From positions 186,001 to 250,000 of the forward strand of contig NZ_FNCT01000002.1 of the NCBI RefSeq assembly GCF_900100495.1: a stretch of DNA of 64,000 bases, written 5' to 3'. This DNA comes from Pseudomonas benzenivorans (GTDB lineage: Bacteria > Pseudomonadota > Gammaproteobacteria > Pseudomonadales > Pseudomonadaceae). Both the position numbers and the translations under genes were made by a program. A model generated the notes under the pieces. That model did no database searches, was not told the origin of the DNA, and saw nothing but the letters and a program-made list of their open reading frames with translations. Position 1 is the stretch's first letter. Each line of letters starts with the position of its first letter. Below are positions 39,741 through 48,449 of this stretch, piece by piece.

Positions 39741-39790
39741 CGACTCCCTCATCCGGCGCTTCGCGCCACCTTCTCCCGAAGGGCGAAGGA
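39741..39790. repeat. Possible dispersed intergenic repeat upstream of bioB
   Basis: CTCATCCGGCGCTTCGCGCC-ACCTTCTCCCGAAGGGCGAAG has the look of a repeat I have seen scattered in proteobacterial spacers (CCCTCACCCGGCGCTTCGCGCCACC). Two small inverted pairs (GGCGCTTCGCGCC, CTTCTCCCGAAGGGCGAAG) are visible. Only one copy is in this window. Confidence 0.35.
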
Positions 39791-39893
39791 CACAAGCAGG
39801 GAGGTCGTCGCTGCGCGACTTTCACGTTAATGGCAATGGCCTGCTAGAGTCAGCAGGCACGACACGGATGTGCGGCATATTTATGGAAGCCTT

Positions 39894-40628
39894 ATGCGCT
39901 GTCAACCAGATGAACGCCTGCCGGTTTACAGCTGGTTAAAAAACAAGCAGAGCTGCTCACTCTGTGACGAGCCCGCGGACACGGCCCAGCGCCTGTGCAG
40001 CAGTTGCGAGGCCGAGCTGCCCTGGCTGCGCGGGCACTGCCGGGTCTGTGCCTTGCCGTTGCCGGACAGCGGACTGGTCTGCGGCGGCTGCCTGCAGCGA
40101 CCGCCGAGTTTCGACCGGGTGCTCGCGCCCTGGCGCTATGCCTTTCCCATCGACAGCCTGATCACCCGCTTCAAGCACCAGGCCAAGTGGCCATTGGGAC
40201 GCCTGCTCGGCGAGCTGTTGTCACAACATCTCGGGCACGCCTTCGATGATGGCCTGGCCCGGCCCGACCTCCTGCTGCCGGTGCCGCTGGCCGACCGCCG
40301 GCAACGCCAGCGCGGCTTCAACCAGGCAGCGCTGCTCGCCCTGTGGCTGGGCGAACAGCTGCAACTGCCCGCGCAAGCGCGGTGGCTGCAGCGCATCGGC
40401 GACACCCCGGCGCAGCAACAACTGGACGCTGCCGCACGCAAGCGCAACCTGCGCCGCGCCTTCGCGCTGTCGGCCGAGAGCCGGGTGACCGGCCTGCACC
40501 TGGCGCTGGTCGACGACGTGCTGACCACCGGCGCCACCGCCGAGAGCCTGGCCAGGCTGCTGAAAAAGGCCGGCGCGGCGCGGGTCGACGTGTACTGCCT
40601 GGCACGCACGCCGAAACCTGGAGACTAA
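39894..40628 (+). CDS. comF: ComF family phosphoribosyltransferase-like protein
   Basis: 244-aa protein with an N-terminal double-CxxC zinc ribbon (SCSLCDEP... RLCSSC, then CRVC and CGGC) and a C-terminal phosphoribosyltransferase-type domain with VPLADRRQRQRGFNQ and LALVDDVLTTGATAESLA. ComF proteins act in DNA uptake or its downstream processing. The ATG at 39894 gives an N-terminus I recall from PA0489; a GTG at 39870 would add 8 residues. The start must lie upstream of the zinc ribbon, so a putative BirA site overlaps the first codons. Divergent from bioB. Confidence 0.9.
   Translation: MRCQPDERLPVYSWLKNKQSCSLCDEPADTAQRLCSSCEAELPWLRGHCRVCALPLPDSGLVCGGCLQRPPSFDRVLAPWRYAFPIDSLITRFKHQAKWPLGRLLGELLSQHLGHAFDDGLARPDLLLPVPLADRRQRQRGFNQAALLALWLGEQLQLPAQARWLQRIGDTPAQQQLDAAARKRNLRRAFALSAESRVTGLHLALVDDVLTTGATAESLARLLKKAGAARVDVYCLARTPKPGD
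39898..39932. promoter_or_regulatory. BirA (biotin repressor) operator candidate
   Basis: GCTGTCAACC-N15-GGTTTACAGC: the two 10-base arms are inverted copies with one mismatch and fit the BirA consensus TTGTAAACC-N14/15-GGTTTACAA. It lies in the bioB-comF divergent region, about 185 bases upstream of bioB, and overlaps codons 2-13 of comF. BirA would repress bioBFHCD when biotinyl-AMP is plentiful. Confidence 0.78.
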
Positions 40629-40702
40629 CCCCGACGTTCACTCCCCGGATTGCGCCGGGGCCTGCGCGATGAATTTGGCCGGGCGATGGAACGGCTCGCC
40701 GC

Positions 40703-40789
40703 GTAGGGTGCGCCGCGCGCACCAACAAGAATCCACGCCATGGCCTAGCAAGCCGGTGCGCACGGCCTAGGCGGCCCCGCGCACCCTAC
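40703..40789. repeat. GTAGGGTGCGC palindrome, copy 4
   Basis: GTAGGGTGCGCCGCGCGCACC at the left and GGTGCGCACGGCCTAGGCGG...GCGCACCCTAC at the right form an imperfect long inverted repeat between comF and srkA. Its core, with GGCCTAGGC, is like that of copy 2 in element D. Confidence 0.75.
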
Positions 40790-40869
40790 GGCCGAGACCC
40801 GGCGCAAGCACAGGGGTCGCACGACCATGCATACGCGCTACACTCATCGGCCCCGTACCGGAGCTGCCC

Positions 40870-41844
40870 ATGTCCCACCCCTTTGCCGCCCTTACGCCCG
40901 ACCTGGTGCTGGATGCCGTGGAAAGCCTCGGCTACCTCAGCGACGCCCGCGTGCTGGCGCTGAACAGCTACGAGAATCGCGTCTACCAGGTGGGCATCGA
41001 GGACGACACGCCGCTGATCGCTAAGTTCTACCGGCCGCAGCGCTGGAGCGATGCGGCGATCCGCGAAGAACACAGCTTCACCTTCGAGCTGGCCGAGTGC
41101 GAGGTGCCGGTGGTGGCGCCGCTGCTGCGCGATGGCGAGACCCTGTTCGAGCATGCCGGCTTTCGCTTCGCCCTGTTCCCCCGGCGTGGCGGCCGCGCGC
41201 CGGAGCCGGGCAACCTGGATCAGCTGTATCGCCTCGGCCAGTTGCTCGGCCGCCTGCACGCGGTCGGCTCGCTCCGGCCCTTCGCCCACCGCGAAGCCTT
41301 GGGCGTGGACAACTTCGGCCACGCCTCGCTGGCCACCCTGCTCGACGGCAATTTCATCCCGCGCAGCCTGCTGCCGGCCTATGAGTCGGTGGCGCGGGAC
41401 CTGCTCGGGCGCCTCGACGCGCTGTTCGAGGGCAACCCGGTCCAGGCCATTCGCCTGCACGGCGACTGCCACCCCGGCAACCTGCTGTGCCGCGACGAGA
41501 CCTTCCACATCGTCGACCTCGACGACTGCCGCATGGGCCCGGCGGTGCAGGACCTGTGGATGATGCTGGCCGGCGAACGCCATGAACGCCTCGGCCAGTT
41601 GGCCGAGCTGATGGACGGCTACCAGGAGTTCCACGATTTCGATTCGCGCGAATTGCCACTGATCGAAGGCCTGCGCGCCCTGCGCCTGATGCACTACAGC
41701 GCCTGGCTGGCACGGCGCTGGGACGACCCGGCATTCCCGCGCAGCTTTCCCTGGTTCGGCAGCGAGCGCTACTGGGGCGAGCAGGTGCTGATGCTGCGCG
41801 AACAGCTGGCGGCGCTGGACGAGGAGCCGCTGAAGCTGTTCTAA
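40870..41844 (+). CDS. srkA: Stress response kinase A (YihE/RdoA)
   Basis: Cytoplasmic Ser/Thr kinase of aminoglycoside-phosphotransferase fold, 324 aa (E. coli 328). N-terminal RVLALNSYENRVYQVGIED, ATP lysine in LIAKFYRPQRWSDAAI, catalytic RLHGDCHPGNLL and metal-binding VDLDDCRMGPAVQDLWMML are as in SrkA, which counters stress-induced cell death. GGAG 6 bases before ATG. In E. coli it precedes dsbA; here rarD follows, the pseudomonad arrangement. Confidence 0.95.
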   Translation: MSHPFAALTPDLVLDAVESLGYLSDARVLALNSYENRVYQVGIEDDTPLIAKFYRPQRWSDAAIREEHSFTFELAECEVPVVAPLLRDGETLFEHAGFRFALFPRRGGRAPEPGNLDQLYRLGQLLGRLHAVGSLRPFAHREALGVDNFGHASLATLLDGNFIPRSLLPAYESVARDLLGRLDALFEGNPVQAIRLHGDCHPGNLLCRDETFHIVDLDDCRMGPAVQDLWMMLAGERHERLGQLAELMDGYQEFHDFDSRELPLIEGLRALRLMHYSAWLARRWDDPAFPRSFPWFGSERYWGEQVLMLREQLAALDEEPLKLF

Positions 41845-41940
41845 GGAGCAGCAGCAAGCGACAAGCAGGAGCAACCGTCCCGTAGATCCTATGTTTAGTT
41901 TATGCGCAAGCCCCGCCGCTCCTACGAAGCACCCGAAAAT

Positions 41941-41994
41941 CGTAGCCCGGATGCAGTCCGCGGATTGCGCTTCCCGGATTGCATCCGGGCTACG
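41941..41994. repeat. GCCCGGATGCxATCCGGG palindrome, copy 2
   Basis: CGTAGCCCGGATGCAGTCC faces GGATTGCATCCGGGCTACG, an inverted pair related to copy 1 at 27351. A single REP half-unit (CCGCTCCTACG) lies just to the left, near 41917. Confidence 0.8.
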
Positions 41995-42120
41995 ACTGTA
42001 ACGCCTTCGTTACGCAAAACAGCTTTTCCCATGCGCAGAAAAACCTGAACCCACAGACAAGTGCCGAGCCCCGCGACTAGAATCCAAGGCTTTCGTTAGC
42101 CGCCTAAGCAAGGACTCTGC

Positions 42121-43008
42121 ATGGCCACCGCCAACCCGCAGCGCGGGTACCTCCTCGGCCTCACCGCCTACATCATCTGGGGCCTGTTCCCGCTCTACTT
42201 CAAAGCCATCCAGGACGTGCCGGCGCTGGAAATCATCGTCCACCGGGCGCTCTGGTCGGCCCTGTTCGGCGCCGCGCTGCTGCTGGTGTGGAAGCACCCC
42301 GGCTGGCTGCGCGAACTGCGCGACAACCCCAAGCGTTTCGCCGTGCTGGCGGCCTGCGGCCTGCTGATCGCCTGCAACTGGCTAGTCTACGTGTGGGCGG
42401 TGAACAACGGGCGCATGCTCGAAGCCAGCCTCGGCTACTACATCAACCCGCTGGTCAACGTGTTGCTCGGCCTGCTGCTGCTCGGCGAGCGCCTGCGCCG
42501 CCTGCAATGGCTAGCCGTCGGCCTGGCCGCGCTGGGGGTGGCGCAGCAGGTGTGGCAGGTCGGCAGCCTACCCTGGGTATCCCTGGTGCTGGCGCTGACC
42601 TTCGGTTTCTACGGGCTGATCCGCAAGCAGGCGCCGGTCGCCGCGCTGCCCGGCCTGGTGGTGGAAACCTGGCTGTTGCTGCCGCTGGCGCTCGGTTGGC
42701 TGTTGCTCAACCCGAGCGCGATGAGCAGCCAGGCGGCATTCTGGGACAGCTCCGAGGCGCTCTGGCTGATCGCCGCCGGGCCGATCACCCTGGTGCCGCT
42801 GGTGTGCTTCAACGCCGCCGCGCGGCACCTGCCCTACACCACCCTGGGCTTCCTGCAATACATCGCGCCGACCCTGGTGCTGCTGCTGGCGGTGCTGGTC
42901 TTCGGCGAGCGCTTCGACCCGGCCAAGCTGCTGGCGTTCATCTGCATCTGGGCCGGCCTGGCGCTCTACAGCGTCGATGCCTGGCTGACCCTGCGCAAGC
43001 GCGGTTGA
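42121..43008 (+). CDS. rarD: RarD, EamA/DMT family transporter
   Basis: 295-aa inner-membrane protein with ten predicted helices in two EamA repeats. N-terminus YLLGLTAYIIWGLFPLYFKAI and AACGLLIACNWLVYVWAVNNGRMLEASLGYYINPLVNVLLG are diagnostic of RarD. The name comes from a chloramphenicol-sensitivity locus, and the transported compound is unknown. AAGGA 6 bases before ATG. Confidence 0.94.
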   Translation: MATANPQRGYLLGLTAYIIWGLFPLYFKAIQDVPALEIIVHRALWSALFGAALLLVWKHPGWLRELRDNPKRFAVLAACGLLIACNWLVYVWAVNNGRMLEASLGYYINPLVNVLLGLLLLGERLRRLQWLAVGLAALGVAQQVWQVGSLPWVSLVLALTFGFYGLIRKQAPVAALPGLVVETWLLLPLALGWLLLNPSAMSSQAAFWDSSEALWLIAAGPITLVPLVCFNAAARHLPYTTLGFLQYIAPTLVLLLAVLVFGERFDPAKLLAFICIWAGLALYSVDAWLTLRKRG

Positions 43009-43105
43009 GGTTAACCCCCGCGCCTACACCCGGCGGCGTTGCACAAGAAACGATCAATTCCGCGCACCCCGCGCCACGCCTGACCCTCAGCCGGTCATCC
43101 CAACC

Positions 43106-43226
43106 TTATCCACAGAAGCATCCCCGGCCTGTGTGCACAAGTTATTGAAATTGCTGCTTTTTTAATCAAGTCCTGGAAAGCCCCAGGGCACTAGCGCGGG
43201 CTGCGGGGCTCCCCAGGTTATCCACA
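43106..43226. other. Cluster of DnaA-box-like sequences in the rarD-ACT spacer
   Basis: TTATCCACA occurs exactly at 43106-43114 and 43218-43226, same strand, and TGTGCACAA (inverse of a 7/9 box) at 43132-43140. An AT-rich stretch (GTTATTGAAATTGCTGC then T7AATC) lies between. TTATNCACA is the DnaA box. No dnaA or dnaN is near, so this is not an obvious origin; a titration or regulatory site is possible. Confidence 0.45.
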
Positions 43227-43272
43227 GTCCTACCCACGCCGCCCGGGGATATGTGCTCAACACCAGGCGGCG

Positions 43273-43791
43273 CTAGTTCTCCGTGCGCAGATTCAGCTCG
43301 ACCATCAGGTCATCGGCGAGGGTTTCCAGCTTGCTCTGCAACAGCTCCAGCGACAGCCCCAGCGGCACCGCGAGCAGCGCCTCGGCATGGAACAGCGGCT
43401 CGCTGCTCATCGGCGCCGGCACCACCTCGGTGATCAGGCTTTCCAGGTTGACCCCATTCTCGGCGAGTAGGCGGGTGATGTCGCGGACGATGCCGGGGCG
43501 ATCGTTGCCGACCAAGTCGAGGAGGATCGGCTTCCAGGTGCAGGACGGCTCGATGCCGCTGTCTGCCAGCAGCACGCGGATGCCGTAGGCGCTCAGCCCC
43601 TGCAAGGCGTCGACCAGCTCGGCCTGGGCTTCGGCCGGGACGGCGACGCGGAGGATCCCGGCGAACTGCCCGGCCATCCGTGACATGCGACTCTCCAGCC
43701 AGTTGCCGCCGTGATCGGCCACGCACTGGGCGACGCGCTCGACCAGCCCCGGCTGGTCCTGAGCGATGACCGTAAGTACCAGATGATCCAT
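43273..43791 (-). CDS. Double-ACT-domain protein, GcvR type
   Basis: 172-aa cytoplasmic protein made of two ACT domains: MDHLVLTVIAQDQPGLVERVAQCVADHGGNW and, from about residue 90, ILLDLVGNDRPGIVRDITRLLAENGVN. This is the layout of GcvR, which restrains GcvA activation of the glycine cleavage genes. I chose ATG 43791 (GAGAGG 6 bases upstream) instead of an ATG at 43914. It is in the same place as PA0484. Ligand (glycine-like) and partner are inferred. Confidence 0.88.
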   Translation of the reverse strand: MDHLVLTVIAQDQPGLVERVAQCVADHGGNWLESRMSRMAGQFAGILRVAVPAEAQAELVDALQGLSAYGIRVLLADSGIEPSCTWKPILLDLVGNDRPGIVRDITRLLAENGVNLESLITEVVPAPMSSEPLFHAEALLAVPLGLSLELLQSKLETLADDLMVELNLRTEN

Positions 43792-43883
43792 GGCAAGCCT
43801 CTCGTTCTTCTCGGGTGGAAGCGCGCGCCCGGCGCGCGAAATGCCCCGCCACGGCGTCGCCGGCAGCGCGGACGCCTGTGGCC

Positions 43884-44342
43884 TCAGCCAGCTTGGCCAG
43901 GCAGGCCTAGCCAATAGGTATAGAACACTTCGTCGCGGACATAGCCCAGGCGTTCGTAAAGCGCCTGTCCGGCCAGATTGCTCTTCGCCGTCTCCAACTG
44001 CAAACCGCAGGCGCCGCTCGCCTCAGCATGGTTACGGGCGGCATTCATCAACGCCTCGCCGACGCCCTGGCGGCGCGCCGCCTCGCTCACATAGAGATCG
44101 CTCACCAGCCAGGCCGGTTGCAGCGCCAGCGAGGAAAACAGCGGGTAGAGCTGGACGAAACCCACGGCCGCGCGCCGTTCGTCGCGGGCGATGAAAATCG
44201 TCGAGTCGCCGCGACTCAAGCGCCCGGCGAGGAAGTCCCGCAGCGCCGGCAGCGGCTTGTCCACCGCATAGAAATGCAGATAACCGGCAAACAGCGGCGT
44301 CAGGTCGTCAAGATCGGCCGGCGTGGCCTGCTGGATGCGCAT
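43884..44342 (-). CDS. GNAT family N-acetyltransferase
   Basis: 152-aa acetyltransferase: RIQQATPADLDDLTPLFAGYLHFY at the N-terminus, LVSDLYVSEAARRQGVGEALM as the acetyl-CoA-binding motif A (R/QxxGxG/A), and ALYERLGYVRDEVFYTYWLG as motif B. GGAG 8 bases before the ATG. Located between the ACT gene and glcB like PA0483. Substrate unknown. Confidence 0.92.
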   Translation of the reverse strand: MRIQQATPADLDDLTPLFAGYLHFYAVDKPLPALRDFLAGRLSRGDSTIFIARDERRAAVGFVQLYPLFSSLALQPAWLVSDLYVSEAARRQGVGEALMNAARNHAEASGACGLQLETAKSNLAGQALYERLGYVRDEVFYTYWLGLPGQAG

Positions 44343-44655
44343 CGTCAGGCTCCGAATGGTTATCGTCGCAGTATAGGCCGCCGCTTAGACGAACCCGGCA
44401 AGGCCTCCAGCGAAAAGCCGGCACAATTAATCGTGTACCGTTTTAATATTTTTATGAAACAATAATTACAGCTTTTGCGAACAAAATATCCCTCCCGTGA
44501 CTGCAATGCTCTTGCCGGTCGCAGAGCGACGCGCGCCCGCTGATTTTCCCAAGATCTTGATGTAGTATGCCGCGCCTCGGACTACAAGACGTAAACCCCC
44601 TGGTTCGAAGCGGCTATTGAGTAGAGCTGAAGAGCTGAGCAGAGTGAGGCAAGTG
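44343..44655. promoter_or_regulatory. Upstream region of glcB
   Basis: 313 bases without a gene. 44400-44490 is AT-rich (TTTTAATATTTTTATGAAAC). A perfect palindrome CAAGATCTTG lies at 44550-44559 and a -10-like TAGTAT at 44563-44568, which would place the start of transcription near 44575. No strong -35 is visible. The promoter of glcB must lie here; the exact site is a guess. Confidence 0.4.
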
Positions 44656-46845
44656 ATGACTGAACGCGTTCAAGTCGGCGGCCTGCAGGTCGCCAAAGCC
44701 CTGTACGACTTCGTGAATAACGAAGCCATCCCCGGTACCGGCATCGCTGCCGATACGTTCTGGGGCGGTGCCGAAGCCGTGATCAACGAGCTGGCGCCGA
44801 AAAACCGCGCCCTGCTCGCCAAGCGCGACCAGATCCAGGCGCAGATCGACGCCTGGCACCAGGCCCGCGCCGGTCAGGCCCATGATGCAGCCGCCTACAA
44901 GGCCTTCCTCGAGGAAATCGGTTACCTGCTGCCGCAGCCGGAAGACTTCCAGGCCAGCACCGCCAACGTCGACGACGAGATCGCCCGCCTGGCCGGTCCG
45001 CAGCTGGTGGTGCCGGTGATGAACGCACGCTTCGCCCTGAACGCCTCCAATGCCCGCTGGGGTTCGCTGTACGACGCCCTCTACGGCACCGACGTGATCA
45101 GCGAAGAAGGCGGCGCCGAGAAAGGCCGCGGCTATAACAAGGTCCGCGGCGACAAGGTCATCGCCTTCGCCCGCGCCTTCCTCGACCAGGCCGCGCCGCT
45201 GGCCGCCGGCTCCCACGTCGATTCCACCGGTTACCGCATCGAGGCCGGCAAGCTGCTGGTCAGCCTCAAGGGCGGCAGCAACAGCGGCCTGCGCGACGAC
45301 GCGCAACTGGTCGGTTTCCAGGGCGACGCTCACGCACCTATCGCCGTGCTGCTCAAGCACAATGGCCTGCACTTCGAGATCCAGATCGATGCCAGCACCC
45401 CGGTCGGCCAGACCGACGCTGCCGGGGTCAAGGACGTGCTGATGGAAGCGGCCCTGACCACCATCATGGACTGCGAAGACTCGGTCGCCGCGGTCGATGC
45501 CGACGACAAGGTGGTGGTCTACCGCAACTGGCTGGGCCTGATGAAGGGCGACCTGGCCGAAGAAGTCGCCAAGGGCGGCAGCACCTTCATCCGTACCATG
45601 AACCCGGACCGGGTCTACACCCAAGTCGACGGCAGCGAGCTGACCCTGCACGGGCGCAGCCTGTTGTTCGTGCGCAACGTCGGCCACTTGATGACCAACC
45701 CGGCGATCCTCGATGCCCAGGGCAACGAAATCCCCGAAGGCATCCAGGACGCGCTGTTCACCAGCCTGATCGCGGTGCACAACCTCAACGGCAACACCAG
45801 CCGCAAGAACACCCGCACCGGCAGCGTGTACATCGTCAAGCCGAAGATGCACGGCCCGGAAGAAGTGGCTTTCACCGGCGAGATCTTCGGCCGCGTCGAA
45901 GACGTCCTCGGCCTGCCGCGCAATACCCTGAAGGTCGGCATCATGGACGAGGAGCGGCGCACCACCGTCAACCTCAAGGCCTGCATCAAGGCGGCCAGCG
46001 AGCGCGTGGTGTTTATCAACACCGGCTTCCTCGACCGCACCGGTGACGAGATCCACACCTCCATGGAGGCCGGCGCAGTGGTGCGCAAGGCCGCGATGAA
46101 GGCCGAGAAGTGGATCGCCGCCTACGAAGACAACAACGTCGACGTCGGCCTGGCCACCGGCCTGCAGGGCCGCGCGCAGATCGGCAAGGGCATGTGGGCC
46201 ATGCCCGACCTGATGGCCGGCATGCTCGAGCAGAAGATCGCCCACCCGCTGGCCGGCGCCAACACCGCCTGGGTGCCGTCGCCGACCGCCGCCACCCTCC
46301 ACGCCCTGCACTACCACAAGGTCGACGTGTTCGCCCGCCAGGCCGAACTGGCCAAGCGCGCGCCGGCGTCGCTCGACGACATCCTGTGCATCCCGCTGGC
46401 CAAGGACACCAACTGGTCGGCCGAGGAGATCCAGAACGAGCTGGACAACAACGCCCAGGGCATCCTCGGCTATGTGGTGCGCTGGATCGACCAAGGCGTC
46501 GGCTGCTCCAAGGTACCGGACATCAACGACGTCGGCCTGATGGAAGACCGCGCCACCCTGCGCATCTCCAGCCAGCTGCTGGCCAACTGGCTGCGCCACG
46601 GCATCGTCAGCCAAGCGCAGATCGTCGAGAGCCTCAAGCGCATGGCCCCGGTAGTCGACCGGCAGAACGCCGGCGACCCGCTGTACCGCCCGCTGGCGCC
46701 GGACTTCGACGACAACATCGCCTTCCAGGCCGCCCTGGAGCTGGTGGTCGAAGGCACCAAGCAGCCCAACGGCTACACCGAGCCGGTGCTGCACCGCCGC
46801 CGCCGCGAGTTCAAGGCCAAGAACGAGGCCAAGAACGCTCGCTGA
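44656..46845 (+). CDS. glcB: Malate synthase G
   Basis: Condenses glyoxylate and acetyl-CoA to malate, the second step of the glyoxylate bypass; cytoplasmic, Mg-dependent. 729 aa, the long G isoform (E. coli 723). [26 protein letters not shown] at the start, [33 protein letters not shown] in the catalytic barrel, and [13 protein letters not shown] are characteristic. ATG 44656 has GAGG 6 bases upstream; the same frame extends back to a TTG at 44617. A terminator follows directly. Confidence 0.97.
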   Translation: MTERVQVGGLQVAKALYDFVNNEAIPGTGIAADTFWGGAEAVINELAPKNRALLAKRDQIQAQIDAWHQARAGQAHDAAAYKAFLEEIGYLLPQPEDFQASTANVDDEIARLAGPQLVVPVMNARFALNASNARWGSLYDALYGTDVISEEGGAEKGRGYNKVRGDKVIAFARAFLDQAAPLAAGSHVDSTGYRIEAGKLLVSLKGGSNSGLRDDAQLVGFQGDAHAPIAVLLKHNGLHFEIQIDASTPVGQTDAAGVKDVLMEAALTTIMDCEDSVAAVDADDKVVVYRNWLGLMKGDLAEEVAKGGSTFIRTMNPDRVYTQVDGSELTLHGRSLLFVRNVGHLMTNPAILDAQGNEIPEGIQDALFTSLIAVHNLNGNTSRKNTRTGSVYIVKPKMHGPEEVAFTGEIFGRVEDVLGLPRNTLKVGIMDEERRTTVNLKACIKAASERVVFINTGFLDRTGDEIHTSMEAGAVVRKAAMKAEKWIAAYEDNNVDVGLATGLQGRAQIGKGMWAMPDLMAGMLEQKIAHPLAGANTAWVPSPTAATLHALHYHKVDVFARQAELAKRAPASLDDILCIPLAKDTNWSAEEIQNELDNNAQGILGYVVRWIDQGVGCSKVPDINDVGLMEDRATLRISSQLLANWLRHGIVSQAQIVESLKRMAPVVDRQNAGDPLYRPLAPDFDDNIAFQAALELVVEGTKQPNGYTEPVLHRRRREFKAKNEAKNAR

Positions 46846-46862
46846 TTCGCCGCGATCAAGAG

Positions 46863-46888
46863 AACCGCCCTCCGGGGCGGTTTTTTTT
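46863..46888 (+). terminator. Rho-independent terminator of glcB
   Basis: CCGCCC-TCCG-GGGCGG stem followed by eight T residues, 20 bases after the glcB stop. Confidence 0.92.
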
Positions 46889-46914
46889 GGGGTGCGCCAA
46901 GCCTGGCGCACCCC
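46889..46914. repeat. Hairpin between two opposed terminators
   Basis: GGGGTGCGCCA-AGCC-TGGCGCACCCC is a perfect 11-bp stem. The T8 on its left and A7 on its right can extend it to about 18 bp. It would compete for the T-tract of the glcB terminator and the A-tract of the opposite one. Confidence 0.7.
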
Positions 46915-46949
46915 AAAAAAAGGGCGGCACCGCACGCGCGGGCCGCCCT
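46915..46949 (-). terminator. Rho-independent terminator of the thiolase gene
   Basis: Read on the minus strand, AGGGCGGC and GCCGCCCT (8-bp stem, 13-base loop) are followed by a run of seven T residues, 60 bases after the end of the thiolase gene. Confidence 0.75.
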
Positions 46950-47007
46950 AAATCACGGAGTTGCTTACATCGAGTAGTCGCGATGAATTGCGGCCACGGC
47001 TATTGGA

Positions 47008-48285
47008 TTACTTTTCCAGGATCGCGGTCACACCTTGGCCGCCGGCAGCGCAAATCGAGATCAGCCCGCGCCCCTCCCCCGCTACCGACAACAGCTTGGC
47101 CAGGTTGGCGACGAGGCGCCCGCCGGTGGCGGCGAACGGATGGCCGGCGGCCAGCGAGCTGCCCTTGACGTTCAGCTTGCTGCGCTCGATCGCGCCGAGC
47201 GGCTTATCCAGGCCGAGGCGGCTCTTGCAGTAGTCGGCGTCTTCCCAGGCCTTGAGGGTGCTGAGCACCTGGGCGGCGAAGGCTTCGTGGATTTCGTAGT
47301 AGTCGAAGTCCTGCAGCGTCAGCCGGTTGCGCGCCAGCAGCCGCGGCACCGCATAGGCCGGCGCCATCAGCAGGCCCTCCTGGCCCTTGACGAAGTCCAC
47401 CGCCGCCGCCTCGCCATCCTTCCAGTACGCCAGCACCGGCAGGCCGCGGGCCTTGGCCCAGTCCTCGCTGGCCAGCAGCACCAGCGAGGCGCCATCGGTC
47501 AGCGGGGTGGAGTTGGCGGCGGTCAGGGTGCCGCGCGGACCACGCTCGAAGCACGGCTTGAGGGTCGCGAGCTTGTCCAGATCGATGTCCGGGCGCAGGT
47601 TCTGGTCGCGGGTCAGGCCACGGAACGGGGTCAGCAGGTCGTCGTGCCAGCCCTCGGCATAGGACGCGGCGAGCTTCTGGTGGCTGGCGATGGTCAGCAG
47701 GTCCTGCTCGTCGCGCGGGATGGCCCATTGCTGCGCCATCTGCTCGCAGTGCTCGCCCATCGACAGCCCGGTGCGCGGCTCGCCGTTGCGCGGGATGGCC
47801 GGTGCCAGGTGGCGCGGACGGATCTGCAACAGGCTCTTGAGCTTGTCGCCGGTGCTCTTGCCGCGGTTGGCCTGCAGGAGGATCTTGCGCAGCCCTTCGT
47901 TGACCCCGATCGGCGCGTCGGAGGTGGTGTCGACGCCGCCGGCGATGCCGCAGTCGATCTGCCCGAGGGCGATCTTGTTGGCCACCAGCAAGGCCGCCTC
48001 CAGGCCGGTGCCGCAGGCCTGTTGCAGGTCGTAGGCCGGGGTCTGCGCAGACAGGCGCGAGCCGAGCACGCATTCGCGGGTCAGGTTGAAGTCGCGCGAA
48101 TGCTTGAGCACCGCCCCGGCGACCACCTCGCCCAGGCGCTCGCCATGCAGGTTGAAGCGCTCCACCAGGCCTTCCAGGGCACAGGTCAGCATCTCCTGGT
48201 TGCTCGCGGTGGCATACAGGGTATTGGAGCGGGCGAAGGGAATACGGTTGCCGCCGACGATGGCGACGCGGCGCAGCTGGGTCAT
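47008..48285 (-). CDS. Acetyl-CoA C-acyltransferase (FadI/FadA2-type thiolase)
   Basis: Thiolase of 425 aa that cleaves or joins 3-ketoacyl-CoA. The acyl-enzyme cysteine is in DLQQACGTGLEAAL, with the catalytic HEAF block (YYEIHEAFAAQVLSTL), NVKGSSLAAGHPFAATGGR and the C-terminal CAAGGQGVTAIL cysteine. It lacks the trifunctional partner FadB/FadJ nearby and instead stands divergent from a FabG4-type reductase with a MaoC hydratase further on. I chose ATG 48285 (family start TQLRRVAIVGGNRIPF). Which chain length it prefers cannot be told. Confidence 0.9.
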   Translation of the reverse strand: MTQLRRVAIVGGNRIPFARSNTLYATASNQEMLTCALEGLVERFNLHGERLGEVVAGAVLKHSRDFNLTRECVLGSRLSAQTPAYDLQQACGTGLEAALLVANKIALGQIDCGIAGGVDTTSDAPIGVNEGLRKILLQANRGKSTGDKLKSLLQIRPRHLAPAIPRNGEPRTGLSMGEHCEQMAQQWAIPRDEQDLLTIASHQKLAASYAEGWHDDLLTPFRGLTRDQNLRPDIDLDKLATLKPCFERGPRGTLTAANSTPLTDGASLVLLASEDWAKARGLPVLAYWKDGEAAAVDFVKGQEGLLMAPAYAVPRLLARNRLTLQDFDYYEIHEAFAAQVLSTLKAWEDADYCKSRLGLDKPLGAIERSKLNVKGSSLAAGHPFAATGGRLVANLAKLLSVAGEGRGLISICAAGGQGVTAILEK

Positions 48286-48449
48286 GGATGACTCCTTGCG
48301 GATAGGGGTGAATGGCGCACAGGCTAACCGCTGCCCGCAGTGTGGCATTGGCCGCCTTGCCGGCACAGCAGGCAGCGCGGTCAATTGCGCCTGGCCGCGC
48401 GCTGCGTAGAGTGAGGCGACTTTCGATTCGCGCGCAGGAGCCTGCCCCC

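Noticed and set aside
43191..43276. Possible fifth CTAG element before the ACT-domain gene, whose TAG stop is also in CTAG (43273-43276)
   Set aside because: The ends CTAGCGCGGGCTG and CAGGCGGCGCTAG match at only 11 of 13 positions and are unlike the other families; 86 bp is short. Too weak to call.
44614..46935. Minus-strand open frame of 773 codons opposite glcB
   Set aside because: Translation is Gly/Val/Asp/His-rich with no domain, and glcB on the other strand is unambiguous.
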